A stretch of 64,000 nucleotides of DNA, taken from the NCBI GenBank assembly GCA_014218235.1, contig CM024759.1, forward strand, positions 11,610,712 to 11,674,711, given 5' to 3'. Positions 1 to 11,364 of this stretch are shown here, in pieces. How positions within the stretch are numbered: position 1 is the first letter of the stretch; every line of letters starts with the position of its first letter. The notes under the pieces are model-generated. The model did not search any database. It was not told the DNA's origin and saw nothing but the letters and a program-made list of their open reading frames with translations. The DNA comes from Colocasia esculenta (taxonomy: Eukaryota; Streptophyta; Magnoliopsida; Alismatales; Araceae). A program made the translations under genes and the position numbers.

Positions 1-1132
1 TCTTCTGCAGTCCTGAAGCATTTCAGTTTTATTCGACAGATATCATCGCTAGGAAACTTCATTTAGGCAAGAAAATAGACTTTGATTTATTTGGTGGTGC
101 TGGGTATGATCTCCATAGCTTGTTTGAGCCGTTGGGATGGGTTTCCTATGTGTCTATGGATGAGATGGTTTACCCCCATCTAGTCAATCTCTTTTATGCA
201 AATCTTGTGGAAGATGCGAATAAGAAGCTTATGTGAAGGGGGTTCATATCCCTCTTAAAGTATCTATGCTATCTGAAGTCATGGAAATTCCGATTAAGCA
301 AGGAGTTCGATATATTCTTCAGTTGGAACATCGGTCTGATGCCTACTGACGTATTTTAGAAACAGATGTAGACCTAAATTCTATTGAGAAAGTCAATGCC
401 AACTCATTTCTTGCACTTCATCACTTTTTGCACAAGTTAGTTTGTTCTATTTTAGTTCCTAGAAGTGGTAGCATGGATGGTGTGACAGATGATCGCATCC
501 TTCTTATTCAAGCTCTTCTTGATGGGACTCATGTGGATCTCCCGAACATCATGTTGAACTATATTTGGGACATTATTGGTGTGCCCAAGAGGTTGCTTAT
601 TTATGGAATGTGCATTACTTAGATTCTTCGCAAGTTCAAGGTTAGTTTCTCTGGTGAAGAAGGTAAGGGCCTTATTGGTTTTCATGTTATTGATGGAAGC
701 ACACTGGCTCATATGAGGATGTCTATCAAGGATGGTGTGTTTATTCGCACTGCCTCACATACTCCTCAGAAGAGACAGGGTCCCCAGGATGATGATGGTG
801 ATGAGTTTGTTCTCTCTACTCCAGGCACTTCTAGACCTTGTGCCCCTGTTGCTCATATGTCTCAGTTATTCTCTGATTTCAGTGCTGCTATGAATGCTCG
901 CTTTGATTCCCTGTGTACACGGTTTGATTCGTTGGAAACAAAGGTAGAGGAGCTTCACACAGATGTCCATTTTCTCAAGATGCAGCAAGATCAGAATGAG
1001 AATTTCATGCAGTCTATTTCCATGAGTCAAGATGTGATGCTAGACAATCATCAGGATCTCAAGAAGAATTTGAAGGATATTGTCAGAGCTGGAAACTTCA
1101 GGTGGGATACCCTCTCTCGGAGTCATCCTTGA
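1..1132 (+). pseudogene. Broken env-like ORF of an old Sirevirus-type copia element (3' part)
   Basis: Reading across two frames gives a protein related to the ORF at 11365-13293: a globular part of the 'putative plant transposon protein' (Transposase_32-like) type, with the pattern hydrophobic-x-EFY-x-NL near 190-215, followed by a hydrophilic C-terminal half (about 713-1132) that is predicted by eye to form a coiled coil, with heptad-like FDSL repeats at about 900-945. In-frame stops lie near 234 and 619 and at least one frame change lies near 235-350, so no full protein can be made. The gene starts outside the window. It is followed by two polypurine tracts (1254-1261 and 1541-1551) and an LTR, the usual position of the extra 3' ORF in Sireviruses. 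Its function is unknown; 'env-like' is a historical label. Confidence 0.6.
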
Positions 1133-1552
1133 CTTCCTTTTCCCCGTATCTTGATCCTTTCTTGGTTTCCTTGAACATCTCTCATGACTCTCTTCTTCTT
1201 GTCCTCGTTTTGAGCCGGGCTACATTCCGTCCTCTCTTTTTGACGATGACAAAAGGGGGAGAACTTGTGTAAAGTGATAGTACTTAAAGTTCTTTTTGTG
1301 AATGTTTTTCTTTAAAGGGTGCTTATAGTCAGGGGGAGAAACATACAACTTTTTTGTGAATTGACTTTTTTTTAATGGATAGATATGCCTATATTTTGAT
1401 CAAGTGAATGGATTGTTTGTTGTGATTGAATAGATTTATATTTTGATTTATGTGCCTTGATGTGTTGAGTATATTGTGTTGGTATCAGTCATTGGCTAAG
1501 AAAATTTTTTATTCCTATGTAGGTGTTTTGTCATCATCAAAAAGGGGGAGAT
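1133..1552 (+). other. 3' untranslated region of the old copia element with repeated polypurine tracts
   Basis: This is non-coding DNA between the env-like pseudogene and the LTR. Polypurine tracts of the AAAAGGGGGAG type occur at about 1251-1261, 1329-1340 and 1539-1551. The last touches the LTR and would be the plus-strand primer. Several such tracts in a row are known for Sireviruses. Confidence 0.5.
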
Positions 1553-1683
1553 TTTTAGATCCCTTAGAATTTTGATGATCACAAAACACTCATTATGTTT
1601 TCTAACAAGCTTGTGAGTTGAATGCAGAAAATAGGTAATTTCATAAAAGAAAGTGGGGTTTCAAAGAAGTCCATTTTGGTATC

Positions 1684-2115
1684 TAGATGAAGGAGTCGAC
1701 CTCAGGATATGAAGTAGTCGACCCCAACTCTTCTCAGGTATTCAAAGTCGACCCTAAAGTTATGAAGGAGTCGACCTCTCAAGAAAGAAGATGGAATGGG
1801 TCATGCAGAGTCGACCCTAGCGTTCTAAAGGAGTCGACCCCGGTTCTACTTGGCTGTTTGGAGTCGACCTCCAGATTGTAAAGGAGTCGACCTCCTTTCA
1901 ACTGCCTATCAAACTACTGAGGCAGAGTCGACCCCAACCTATGAAGGAATCAACCCCGATTATGCTCGGCTGTTCAGAGTCGACCCCAGCTCTCTAAAGG
2001 AGTCGTCCTCTTTCCAGTATAGGTTCTTTTGTCCAAGCGGAGTCGACCTCAACTTTCATAGGAGTCAACCACTAGCTCAACTAAAGTCGACCCCAGCAAA
2101 AGGTGAAGTCGACCC
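1684..2115 (+). repeat. Array of GAGTCGACC-type repeats in the older LTR
   Basis: About fifteen copies of a GTCGAC core, mostly in the setting AAGGAGTCGACC or AGAGTCGACCCC, occur at irregular spacings of roughly 20-45 bases. Some are mutated (for example GTCGTCC and ATCAACC). The short ORFs over this array are produced by the repeat and are not genes. Confidence 0.8.
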
Positions 2116-2814
2116 GGATATGCAGATATGTTCAAAAAGTAAAGTTTGAATAAATTTTTGACCAAGACTGCTTTCCACACTCTCCCAAATGGGTACTTCT
2201 TTGGAAAGGCTATAAAAAGAACACTTGGGGGAAACCCTAGGTAGGGAATTTCATGGAGAAGAGAGCCACCCTCAAGAGTTTCATCTACAGCTCATTTTTC
2301 CAAGCTTTTTCACCTTCTTGAGCTTCCACCTGCTGCATCCTTGAAGAAGGGACTCTTCAGAGGAGATCTTTTCTTCTCAAGAGCTTCATCAACATCTGGA
2401 GATCTTCTTCACAAGATTTTCATCTGTCATTCCTTGATCTATTCTTCTTTATATTAACTTTCTTGCTTTGTGTTTGTTGGTGAGCTAGGCACTGCATCAA
2501 CCAGCAGTTTGTTGGTGAGCTAGGCACCGTGTTAACTAGCGGCTTGTTGGTGAGCTGGGCACCACATAAACCAGTGGGTGTGTTCATTTCTTTGAGAGGG
2601 AAAATCTCACCGTGTTGGTGAGTACTGGACGTAGGTAGACCAAAGGGGGTCTTACCGAACCAGGATAAAATCAGTGTCTCTTTGTGTGCTTGCCCCCTTC
2701 TTCCCTCTTAGTTCTCTCTGCTTTGCACCATATCTTTATTTCCGCATTAGTTTCCATTGGCCATTCAAGACAAATTTTTAATAGCCTTATTCACCCCCCT
2801 CTAGGGGCCTCGCT

Positions 2815-2819
2815 AGTCA
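2815..2819. repeat. Target site duplication AGTCA (left)
   Basis: The five bases before the TG of the 5' LTR are AGTCA. The same five follow the 3' LTR at 14980-14984, as expected for Ty1/copia integration. Confidence 0.85.
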
Positions 2820-2943
2820 TGTGGGATCTCTTGTTTTGATGATGTTCAAGTATGATTCATACAAATGTGGAAATCATGCTTCAACTTTATTTAACACTAT
2901 TTTTCCATGTGTACCTCAAAGAAATGTTCAAGTGATGACAGTG

Positions 2944-3352
2944 GTGTCGACACAATTCAGATAGTGTGTCGATACATAATGTATTTCTAGTGCAGTTAAT
3001 CAAGAAAGCAAGTCAGTTGTGTCGACACAACTTGAGCAGTGTCGACACAGCCCATGCATCCAGCAATCAGTGAAGGAAGAAGTGGCCAGTGATGTCGACA
3101 CAGTCTGACTGTGTGTCGACACTTACTGTTCCTTCTAGGAGCATGATCTGAAGCAGTAGCCAGTGGTGTCGACACAGTCTGCTTGTGTGTCGACACTCAC
3201 TGTCCCTCCCAGAAGCCCATTCTGCAGCTAGTGGATTGTGTGCCGACACAACTGCAAAGTGTGTCAACACAACTCAGCAGACAAAGCCATCAAGACTCAA
3301 AGCCAGGAACATGTGTCGACACATGCCCATGTGGTGTCGACACACTTCGACT
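2944..3352. repeat. GTGTCGACAC palindrome array in the 5' LTR
   Basis: Around a dozen copies of the 10-bp palindrome GTGTCGACAC, intact or with one change (such as GTGTCGATAC, GTGCCGACAC and GTGTCAACAC), are packed into about 400 bp upstream of the putative TATA box. The 3' LTR carries the same array at about 13726-14128. Dense palindromes upstream of the LTR promoter have been described for maize Sireviruses with a different sequence, so a role in binding a regulator is an inference by analogy. Confidence 0.85.
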
Positions 3353-3460
3353 ATTTTTCCAGATCTGAAATTTTGGGGCACGTGAATGGTTTTGGTTGAG
3401 GGCTTTTGAGCGGGAATCTTTGTGCCCCCAAACTCCAAGGGATCTAGTGGACCCATGGGA

Positions 3461-3469
3461 CTATAAATG
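3461..3469 (+). promoter_or_regulatory. Putative TATA box of the 5' LTR
   Basis: CTATAAATG lies about 110 bases downstream of the palindrome array and about 725 bases before the LTR end. The same segment is kept in the 3' LTR near 14244-14252. The position fits a U3 promoter but transcription cannot be seen from sequence alone. Confidence 0.45.
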
Positions 3470-4190
3470 CCCCTTATCCACACACTTGGAGGCACACACG
3501 CATCAGTTCTTCCAACTCCCAGAAGCTTCAGGCGATTTCAGAAGAGGGCTTCATTCTGGAGAATAGCATCCAGATCTGAAGGAATTGAAGCTTCAAGCAC
3601 CTTGGGTGATCCATCTCAAGAGGAATCTCCGAACTTCAGAGCCTTCTTCCTGGAGTTGAAGCAGAAGAGCTGATCTCCCACCTGGAAGCAGAACAGGGAG
3701 ATTCGAACTAGACATCTCCAATTTGCAATTTGAATGTCTAGTCTGGTTCTTCACTTTAAACTCATATTATAGTGTGTGGTTTTTGATATTCGTGCAATCC
3801 TTGTGCCCAATTTCACGTGTGCATGTTCAGATCTGAGATCTTAGTTATCTCAGAGTGTGTTGATTTGTGATTCTTTCTAAACTGGCAACATAAGCCACAT
3901 TATGTGTGTGTGTATGGTGGATGTAAGATACACAATTGTGTAATCCGAACCACCCTAAATCACTGTGTCTCTGTGGTTTGATTGTCTGTGCGTTAGATGA
4001 TTGGTAGGCTCGTTGTTTCTACATCATCTCATCTGTCTAAATTTTTCAGAACTGTGATTGAGTTTTAGATTTGAGTCTTAATTCAATTTCTCTAAGATTC
4101 TAACCAAGTGAATTTTTAAATTTAATGAAATCTAATCAACCCCGCCCCCCTTCTAGATTTCTTCATAGCTGTTTTCCGCAGCATTTCATT

Positions 4191-4202
4191 TGGTATCAGA
4201 GC
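4191..4202 (+). promoter_or_regulatory. Primer binding site (tRNA-iMet)
   Basis: TGGTATCAGAGC is complementary to the 3' end of plant initiator methionine tRNA. It lies 2 bases after the 5' LTR, the standard place for priming minus-strand DNA synthesis. Confidence 0.9.
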
Positions 4203-4254
4203 GCGTTCTCATTGCACTTCTAAGTGTTTGATCTAGTGATCAAGAGTTTTTTCT

Positions 4255-5538
4255 ATGGAAATATCAAAGGGATTCATGGCTGAGGGTCACTCAGTCACTA
4301 GGCCTCCTTTTTTCAATGGATCTGATTATTTCTATTGGAAAAATAGTATGCAGGTATTCTTAAGAGCTCAAGACTATGAGCTGTGGAAGATTATTGACAA
4401 CGGACTTGCGGAATTGCCAGAAGATGAAGATCTATGGATTAAGGAGCAGATCAAGAAGTCCACACTCAACTGGAGTGCCATGAACATGATGCAGTGTGCA
4501 ATTCATCCCAAAGAGTACTCTATAGTATCATCATGTAAGTCTGCAAAGGAGATGTGGGATAAACTTCAGCTAATATATGAGGGAACCTCTGAGGTAAGAG
4601 AAACAAAGGAAAGTATCTTAGTCTCAGAGTATGAAATGTTTAGAATGAAAAGTGATGAGACCATTTCTGAGATGTTTGCTAGATTCATGCTTATTGTGAA
4701 TGGTCTTAGAAGTCTAGGAAAAGATTATTCGAACAGTGATCTTGTTAGGAAGATACTTAGGTCGACACTTCCATCAGCTTGGCACACAAAGGCCACAACA
4801 ATTAAAGATTCAAAGAATTTATCAACCATGCAATTAGAAGAGCTAATAGGTTCACTAATGGCATATGAGGTTAATTTGAAGAGAAATGCATCTATCATTA
4901 TATTTAAGAAACCTATTGCTTTAAAAGCCTCATCTAGCTCAAAAATTATTGTTGAAAAATCTGATGAAACTAATGAGTCTTCTGATGAAGATGATGATGA
5001 TGAATTGGCCTTATTGACAAGGCAATTCAAGAAATTCTTGAGAAAGAAAGGGAAAGGTAAGTTCAAAACTTCCAATAAAAGGGATTTTTCAAAGAAGAAT
5101 GATTTCAATAAGAAATTGGAAACAAATAAAAAGACTGATATTATCTGTTATGAATGCAGGAAACCGGGACACATGAGAGGGGAGTGTCCTTATTTGAAGA
5201 AAAAATTGAAGAATCAAATGTTCAAGAAGACAAAAATAATGCTGGCCACATGGAGCGATGAGGATGATGAAGAGCAAGAAGAAAGTGGATCTGATGAGGA
5301 AGAAGTGACATGTCTCATGGCCAAACATGAAGAAAACAATGAGGTATGCTCCTCTTTTGAAAATTTTTCAACTGATGATTGGGAAGAGGCATATGCTGTA
5401 TTATTTGAAAAATTGTGTGAACTGAAATCTGAGAATAAAACATTGAAAAAGAAAATTAACAGCATATTGCATAACTCTCAAGAATCTGAGCAAATAAATC
5501 TTTTGGATAATGAAATTGTTAACATGAAAAAGGAATAA
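4255..5538 (+). CDS. gag: Copia gag polyprotein (427 residues, open, probably shortened at the C-terminus)
   Basis: The ORF starts 53 bases after the primer site. The N-terminal third resembles the copia gag (UBN2/DUF4219) domain, with the FNGSDYFYWKN-type motif at residues 20-30. A lysine-rich middle is followed by one CCHC zinc knuckle (C-x2-C-x4-H-x4-C) at 5146-5187 and then an acidic stretch and coiled-coil-like C-terminus. Gag would package the RNA in virus-like particles. The frame closes with TAA at 5536, but gag-like sequence goes on downstream in broken form, including a second knuckle near 6106-6140 whose first cysteine has become tyrosine, so this is a shortened version of a longer Sirevirus gag. 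Confidence 0.85.
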   Translation: MEISKGFMAEGHSVTRPPFFNGSDYFYWKNSMQVFLRAQDYELWKIIDNGLAELPEDEDLWIKEQIKKSTLNWSAMNMMQCAIHPKEYSIVSSCKSAKEMWDKLQLIYEGTSEVRETKESILVSEYEMFRMKSDETISEMFARFMLIVNGLRSLGKDYSNSDLVRKILRSTLPSAWHTKATTIKDSKNLSTMQLEELIGSLMAYEVNLKRNASIIIFKKPIALKASSSSKIIVEKSDETNESSDEDDDDELALLTRQFKKFLRKKGKGKFKTSNKRDFSKKNDFNKKLETNKKTDIICYECRKPGHMRGECPYLKKKLKNQMFKKTKIMLATWSDEDDEEQEESGSDEEEVTCLMAKHEENNEVCSSFENFSTDDWEEAYAVLFEKLCELKSENKTLKKKINSILHNSQESEQINLLDNEIVNMKKE

Positions 5539-6259
5539 GAATGTTTAAATGAACAGCTTGATCTTGTTAAGGAAAGATGTCAGTCCACTGAAAAGGAGAA
5601 ACAAATTCTGATAGATGATAATGAAAAGCTTAAAAGGAAAAGGAGTTAATTCAGGAAGAATTGAAGACTGTCCAAAAAGAACTGAATGACAAGAAAGAAA
5701 CCTTGTCAAAATTTGTTAAAGGGAAACAAAACCTAGATGTTATATTAGGAGTTCGGATGAACACTACTAAGCATAGTTTAGGTTTTCAGCCTAAAAACAA
5801 GAAGAAAATTGGGCAAACCTTGATAACTTCATTTGTCTAAGGAAGTACCTCTTACAATCAGTCTGAGAAAAGCATTCAGGAAAAATCACAAATAAATTCA
5901 AAACCCAAAATTAAAAATCAATTCAAAATTTTCAAAACACAATTTAAACATGAAAAAGCTCAAGATAAAAATCAACAGAACTTGAAGTCAAGTGTTAGAT
6001 CTACTTCATATCCAAAGAACAATAAAATCTTCTCAGTTGGATCTAACTCTCATTTCAAATGGAATAAAGATTTCACACCACAAAGAATCATGGCTTACAT
6101 AATTTGCAGGAAATCTGGTCATACTGATGATAAATGCAGATCAAAATAAATGTAAGAAAAATGAGACAAATTTGGATTCCAAAACAATTTGTTGTTGAGT
6201 TGAGAAAACTGATGGGACCTAAAACAATTTGGGTATCAAAATTCTCTTTCTAAATCTTT
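5539..6259 (+). pseudogene. Broken C-terminal part of copia gag
   Basis: Lysine/glutamate-rich coiled-coil coding sequence continues from the gag ORF but is cut by stops and frame changes (for example near 5647 and 5838). A degenerate second zinc knuckle lies near 6106-6140 and has lost one cysteine. The stretch then leads into the protease region without an intact reading frame. Confidence 0.6.
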
Positions 6260-9200
6260 TTGCAGGAATGTCTTACAGCCCACAAAAAAGACAAATGGTA
6301 CCTTGACAGTGGCTGTTCAAGACATATGACTGGAGATAGGGACAAATTTTCTACATTAACTGAGAAAGATGGTGGACAAGTGATTTTTGGAGGTAAAAAC
6401 AAAGGACAAATTGTTGGAACTGGAAAAATTTGTAAGAATCCTTCAAGCTCTATTGAGAATGTTTTGCTTGTAGAAGGCCTCGATCATAACTTATCGAGCA
6501 TCAGTCAACTTTGTGACAAAGGCCTTAAGGTAATTTTTAATTTTGAATCATGTGAAATTGTTGAAAAGGATTCTGGCAAACTAAAATTTCTTAGTCAAAG
6601 GATTAACAATGTTTATTTAGTTGACCTGAATGAGCATTAACATAAAAATCTTTGTCTAGTTGCTAGTCAGCAAGCATGATCTGTTTCAATTGTGGCATCG
6701 TAGGTTAGGCCATGCTAGTGAAAATGTTTTGAATAAATTGATGAGACATGCTCTTGTGAATGATTTACCAAAAATGAAGAAAAAGAAAATTGCAATTGTG
6801 TGTTCTGCATGTGCTCAAGGTAAACAAACTAGGAAATCATTCAAATCTATTGCACCGTTAATCACTTCTAAACCCTTTGAATTATTGCATATGGATTTAT
6901 TTGGTCCTACTAGGACACTTAGTCTTAGTGGACATAGATTTGGGTTTGTGATTGTTGATGATTTCTCTAGGTTTACCTGGGTATATTTTCTGCCTCACAA
7001 GAGTGACACATTGGAAAATTTCAAAGAGGTTTTTAATAAAATTGAAAATGGAAAAACAAATAAAATCTACTCTATTCATACTGATCATGGAGGAGAATTT
7101 GACAATAATTTGTTTTTTTCTTATTTTTACAGAAATAAAGGAATTGATCACAAATTTGCTTCCCCAAGGACCCCTGAACAGAATGGAATTGTCGAAAGGA
7201 AGAATAGAACATTGGTGGAGATGGCTCGAACCTTGTTGATTGAAAGTCAGCTTCCAAGGAGCTTTTGGGCAGAAGCTGTCAACACCTCATGCTATGTTCT
7301 CAACAGGATTATGGTAAGACATGTCCTTAAGAAAACTTCCTATGAACTCTTAAAAGGTAAGAAGCCTCGCATTACATATTTTAGAGTCTTTGGAAGTAGA
7401 GTCTTCATTCACAACAATGATAAACATGATCTAGATAAATTTGAAAAGAAAAGTGATGTAGGCATTTTTATGGGGTATTCTAAGAATTCAAGGTCATACA
7501 TAGTTTTTAATAATGAATCAAAAACTGTGGAGAAAAATCCTAATGTCATCTTTGATGAAATTTGTGAAAAATCTAATGACCATGACTCTTGCAGGAACCA
7601 AGAAGAAGATGATGTCATTCTTTTAAAAGAATCAAATCAATCAGTGGAGAATGAAGAACTTGATGAACATGAGGATGTGTCGACACAACATAACATCAGG
7701 TCGACACCAGAGAAAGTAAATACAGTGACAAGAGGTAATTTTAAATACTTCAAAGATCATCCACTTGAGAATGTCGTAGGTAATGTCAATGATAGGGTTT
7801 ATGCTAGATCTCATTTCAAAAATATCATTGAACAAAACCAAATGACTTTTATATCTCAAGTGGAACCTAAAAACATAGAAGAAACATTGAAAGACAATTC
7901 TTGGGTAGAAGCAATGCATAATGAACTGAATCAATTCAAAAGAAATAATGTTTGGAGTCTAATTTCCAGAAATCCTAAAAATTCAATAATTGGAACTAGA
8001 TGGGTATTTAGAAATAAATTGAATGAGGAAGGAAAAGTAGTGACGAATAAAGCTAGACTGGTTGCAAAAGGATACAATCAGAAATTTGGAGTTGATATTG
8101 AAGAATCTTTTGCACCAGTAGCTAGCTAGGTTAGAAACTGTGAGAATCTTATTGGCATATGCATGTTCAAGAAATTTCAAATTGTTTCAAATGGATGTAA
8201 AAACTGTCTTTTTGAATGGTTATATTAAAGAGGAAGTGTTTGTTGCTCAACCTCTTGGATTTGAAGATCTTGATAAACCTAACCATGTTTATAAACTGCA
8301 CAAAGCTCTTTATGGTTTGAAACATGCTTCAAGAGCATGGTATGACAGGCTGAGCAGTTTTCTGTTTAGTAAGAATTATTCCAGAGGTAAGGTGGATCAA
8401 ACTCTCTTCAAAAAATCAGTCCACAATCATATCATTGTAGTTCAGGTATATGTGGATGATATTTTTTTTGGTTCTACCAATCCTTCACTGTGTGAAGAAT
8501 TTTCTAATGACATGCATAGTGAGTTTGAAATGAGTCTTATGGGAGAATTACAATTCTTTCTTGGCTTGCAGGTCAAACAACTTGAGGATGGAATTTTCAT
8601 CAATGAAGCAAAATATGTCAAAGAATTGCTGAAAAAATTTAAGTTTGAACAAGCTAAGCCTGCATCCACTCCCATGAGTACAAGCATCAAGTTGGACAAT
8701 GATGAAAAAGGTAAATTGGTTAATGCAAAGCAATACAGAGGTATGATTGGATCTCTCTTATATCTTACTGCAAGTAGGCCAGATATTCAATTCAGTGTAT
8801 GTCTTTGTGCTAGATTTTAGTCTAGTTCAAAGGAAAGTCACTTGCTTGCAGTTAAGAGAATTTTTAGATATCTCTATGGTACTTCTGAATTGGGTTTATG
8901 GTATCCAGCTGGATGTCATGTTGATTTAATTTCATATTCTGACACTGATTATGCTGGGTATAAACTTGATAGGAAGAGTACTAGTGGTTATTGTCAATTC
9001 TTGGGAAATTGCATGATAACATAGGCATTCAAAAAGCAACACTAAGTTGCACTCTCTACTGCAGAAGCATAATATGTTGCCGCAGAGAGTTGTGCAGCTT
9101 AAGTGTTATGGATTAAAAGTCAATTACTTGACTACAATATTGATATTGGATGTTCATCTATCATGTGTGACAATACTAGTGCTATTAATCTCTCGAAAAA

Positions 9201-9393
9201 TCCAATTCAACATTCCAAGACAAAACATATTGAAATCAGACATCACTTTCTTAGGGATGAAGTTGCAAACAAAAATATTGAACTAGAATTCATTCCAACT
9301 GAAAAACAAATTACAAACATTTTTACAAAACCATTGGCTGAAGATAGATTCTCATCCTTAAGAAGAGAACTTGAAATATGCAACATGGAATAA
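6260..9393 (+). pseudogene. pol: Copia pol (protease, integrase, reverse transcriptase, RNase H), broken
   Basis: Domains are in copia order. Protease has its DSG active site at 6305. Integrase has an N-terminal HHCC finger (about 6690-6830) and DDE residues at 6894, 7083 and 7194. Reverse transcriptase runs from about 7895, with YVDD at 8449-8460. RNase H runs from about 8750 to 9393. Breaks seen: a stop after the protease segment (about 6638), a duplicated AGCT at about 8121-8128 that shifts frame and makes a stop in the reverse transcriptase, a stop at 8818, and stops near 9022 and 9100 in RNase H. Two GTCGAC-core sites fall in the integrase-RT linker (about 7678 and 7700). The protein is not functional as it stands. 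Confidence 0.9.
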
Positions 9394-11364
9394 AAATTGA
9401 AAATCAATTGGGATTCTTATACAAAGATCAAATTGGTATATCAAATGGTGAACTGTGGAAAGATAAGTCATGCATCTCTGGAAACTATCATTATGTGTAA
9501 GGAATAACCTCCGCCAAGTACCAATAATCTACCTTGTGTAAGAATCATTAATTTTAAAAAAAATCATTTATGTTTGAAACATGTATGATTGTTCATGTTC
9601 ATATCTTTCATAATGATCATGCTTAAATGAATGATGAAATTGAGTGTTGAATTGATTGTACATCCTTGAATATCATATGTTTCACTAATGCACATGTTGA
9701 GGGGGAGCATTATTACTTGAGAAGTGAAAGTGTGTTCTGAAAGAACGTTTCAAAGGAATCAGATGTGCACATGAAGTATTTGAGAACAAGCTACTGTATT
9801 TGATCATATTTGTTGAGAATATATGAGGTTCTGCAAAGCTGTCAGGTCGACACACAATCAGTGTAGTGTCGACACCAGATCTTTGTTCTTCAGCTATGAG
9901 TGATTCTTTTACAGTTTCTATGTCAACACACCACTTCTATGGTATTCTCAAATCTTTCAATCTGGTTCACATTCATTTCATTTGACTATCTTGTCAATTC
10001 CTTGATTGAAGAAGGATTTTCATTTTTTTTATGAAAAACTAATAAGATCAATAATTCAGGGGGAGCTAAAGGCTTCATTGCTTCTTTCTCTCATCAAACC
10101 AAATTAACTGAGTGAGTTGATGAATATCTAATTCATGAAATGTTCATTAATTCTTCTGAAGACAACAAGGAATGGATTCTTAATTGTCATAGCATATACT
10201 TTCAGTCAACATTCTTTTATTTTCTGAACTTCTAAAGTAACTTGATTTCTTTGGTTGAAGAATGTTCAATTTTGTATTGACTTTACACATTTCTTTTAAG
10301 ATTTATGAACGTTAAAATTGTGTCAACTTCTTAATGTTCATTTACAATTTGTTTTTCTGGCAGAGCAATGGCATATACACTAAGAAAATGCACACCTTCA
10401 CAAAAAGAATGAAGAGCTATGCATGTCATGAGGTGTCATGTTATCTTTATTCTAAGGGGTCAAATCAAAATTAAAAAATAATAATGTTAACTGAGTAACT
10501 GGAAATATTGGCGTCTGATAAACGTATATTTCCATGTCAAAAAGTTTTCATTAACCCCTTGAAGCAGAATAATTAGTAAATATTAAGTAACCAGGGACTC
10601 TTGTGTGTGAAAAACATGTGTACTTAAGTGAAAAAGATTTACTACATTTGAATGTTCATTGCTTCAATTTAAAGAAAATATCAATCAAACAAAATGAACA
10701 ATTTATACCTAAATCAAATCTTTTAAGGGTGTTTAACTTCAATACAAATTACATTATCTTGAAGAAATCACATTACTTTGGTTTAGTAAGGTGTAAAAGA
10801 ATGAAATTGTTTGAAGAGAATATTTTATTTCAATTAAGTTGTCATCCAAGTGTTTCAAAAATTTTCAATGATTAAATCTTGACAGATATTCTTCAACTCA
10901 GTGAATTTGTAATGGAATGATGATGAGAAATTGGAAATGAAATCTTTAACATATTAAAAATCCTTGAATAATTGATTTTAGATGTTTTTAATCATAATGA
11001 AGATTCTCCTTCTCATCTTTTTCAAAAATTCAACACTCTTGTAAGATCAGCTCGACACATATCAGCTCCTGTGTCGACACAGTTGGATGTCAGGTCGACA
11101 CATGTCTTTCTTGTGTCGACACCACTAGACCTAGCTGCTGGTTCCAGTTTGCATTAAATGGACTGGGGGTACATCTTACCTCCTTTCTTTTTGTGTCGCA
11201 GCTTTTCTTAAATGCCATAACTCCTAGGTCGACCCTACCTCTTTTAGTTTCCCAAACTTTTGAACTTCTCCCTCCTCCAACATCCCTGGAACCGATTCTC
11301 TGCGTTTTCCAGAAATCTTCATCCAACTTCCAGGCTTCTTAATCTCTTCTCCTCTCCTGCAATC
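9394..11364 (+). other. Spacer between pol and the env-like ORF of the Sirevirus-like element
   Basis: AT-rich DNA without a convincing gene. It holds internal polypurine tracts (GAGGGGGAGC near 9701 and CAGGGGGAGC near 10058) and two clusters of GTCGAC-core palindromes (9845-9880 and 11051-11125). The short frames in it, such as 10603-10875, have no recognisable domain. Confidence 0.6.

Larger units (their letters stand above)
1553..2819 (+). repeat. LTR of the older Sirevirus-like element (interrupted)
   Basis: The LTR begins right after the polypurine tract at 1539-1551. Its first bases align with the start of the LTR at 13603, but the expected TG is now TT. It contains an array of GTCGAC-core repeats, a TATA-like segment near 2210-2218 (TATAAAAAG) and a T/C-rich stretch near its end (2791-2806). 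It stops where the younger element begins at 2820. A 17-base remainder ending in CA probably lies at 14985-15001 on the other side of that element. The family assignment is by inspection. Confidence 0.6.
2820..4188 (+). repeat. 5' LTR of the Sirevirus-like element
   Basis: It begins TGTGGGATCTC and ends GCATTTCA, with the primer site starting 2 bases later. It matches 13603-14979 along its whole length. It carries the palindrome array at 2944-3352, a TATA-like segment near 3461-3469 (CTATAAATG), which is a plausible core promoter, and a C-rich stretch near its end. Confidence 0.9.

Noticed and set aside
2944..3352. CRISPR-like array
   Set aside because: The repeated unit is a short palindrome at irregular spacing inside an LTR of a plant retrotransposon; there are no regular spacers and no cas genes.
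4191..4202. Part of a tRNA-Met gene
   Set aside because: Only the primer complement is present (also at 16799); no cloverleaf around it.
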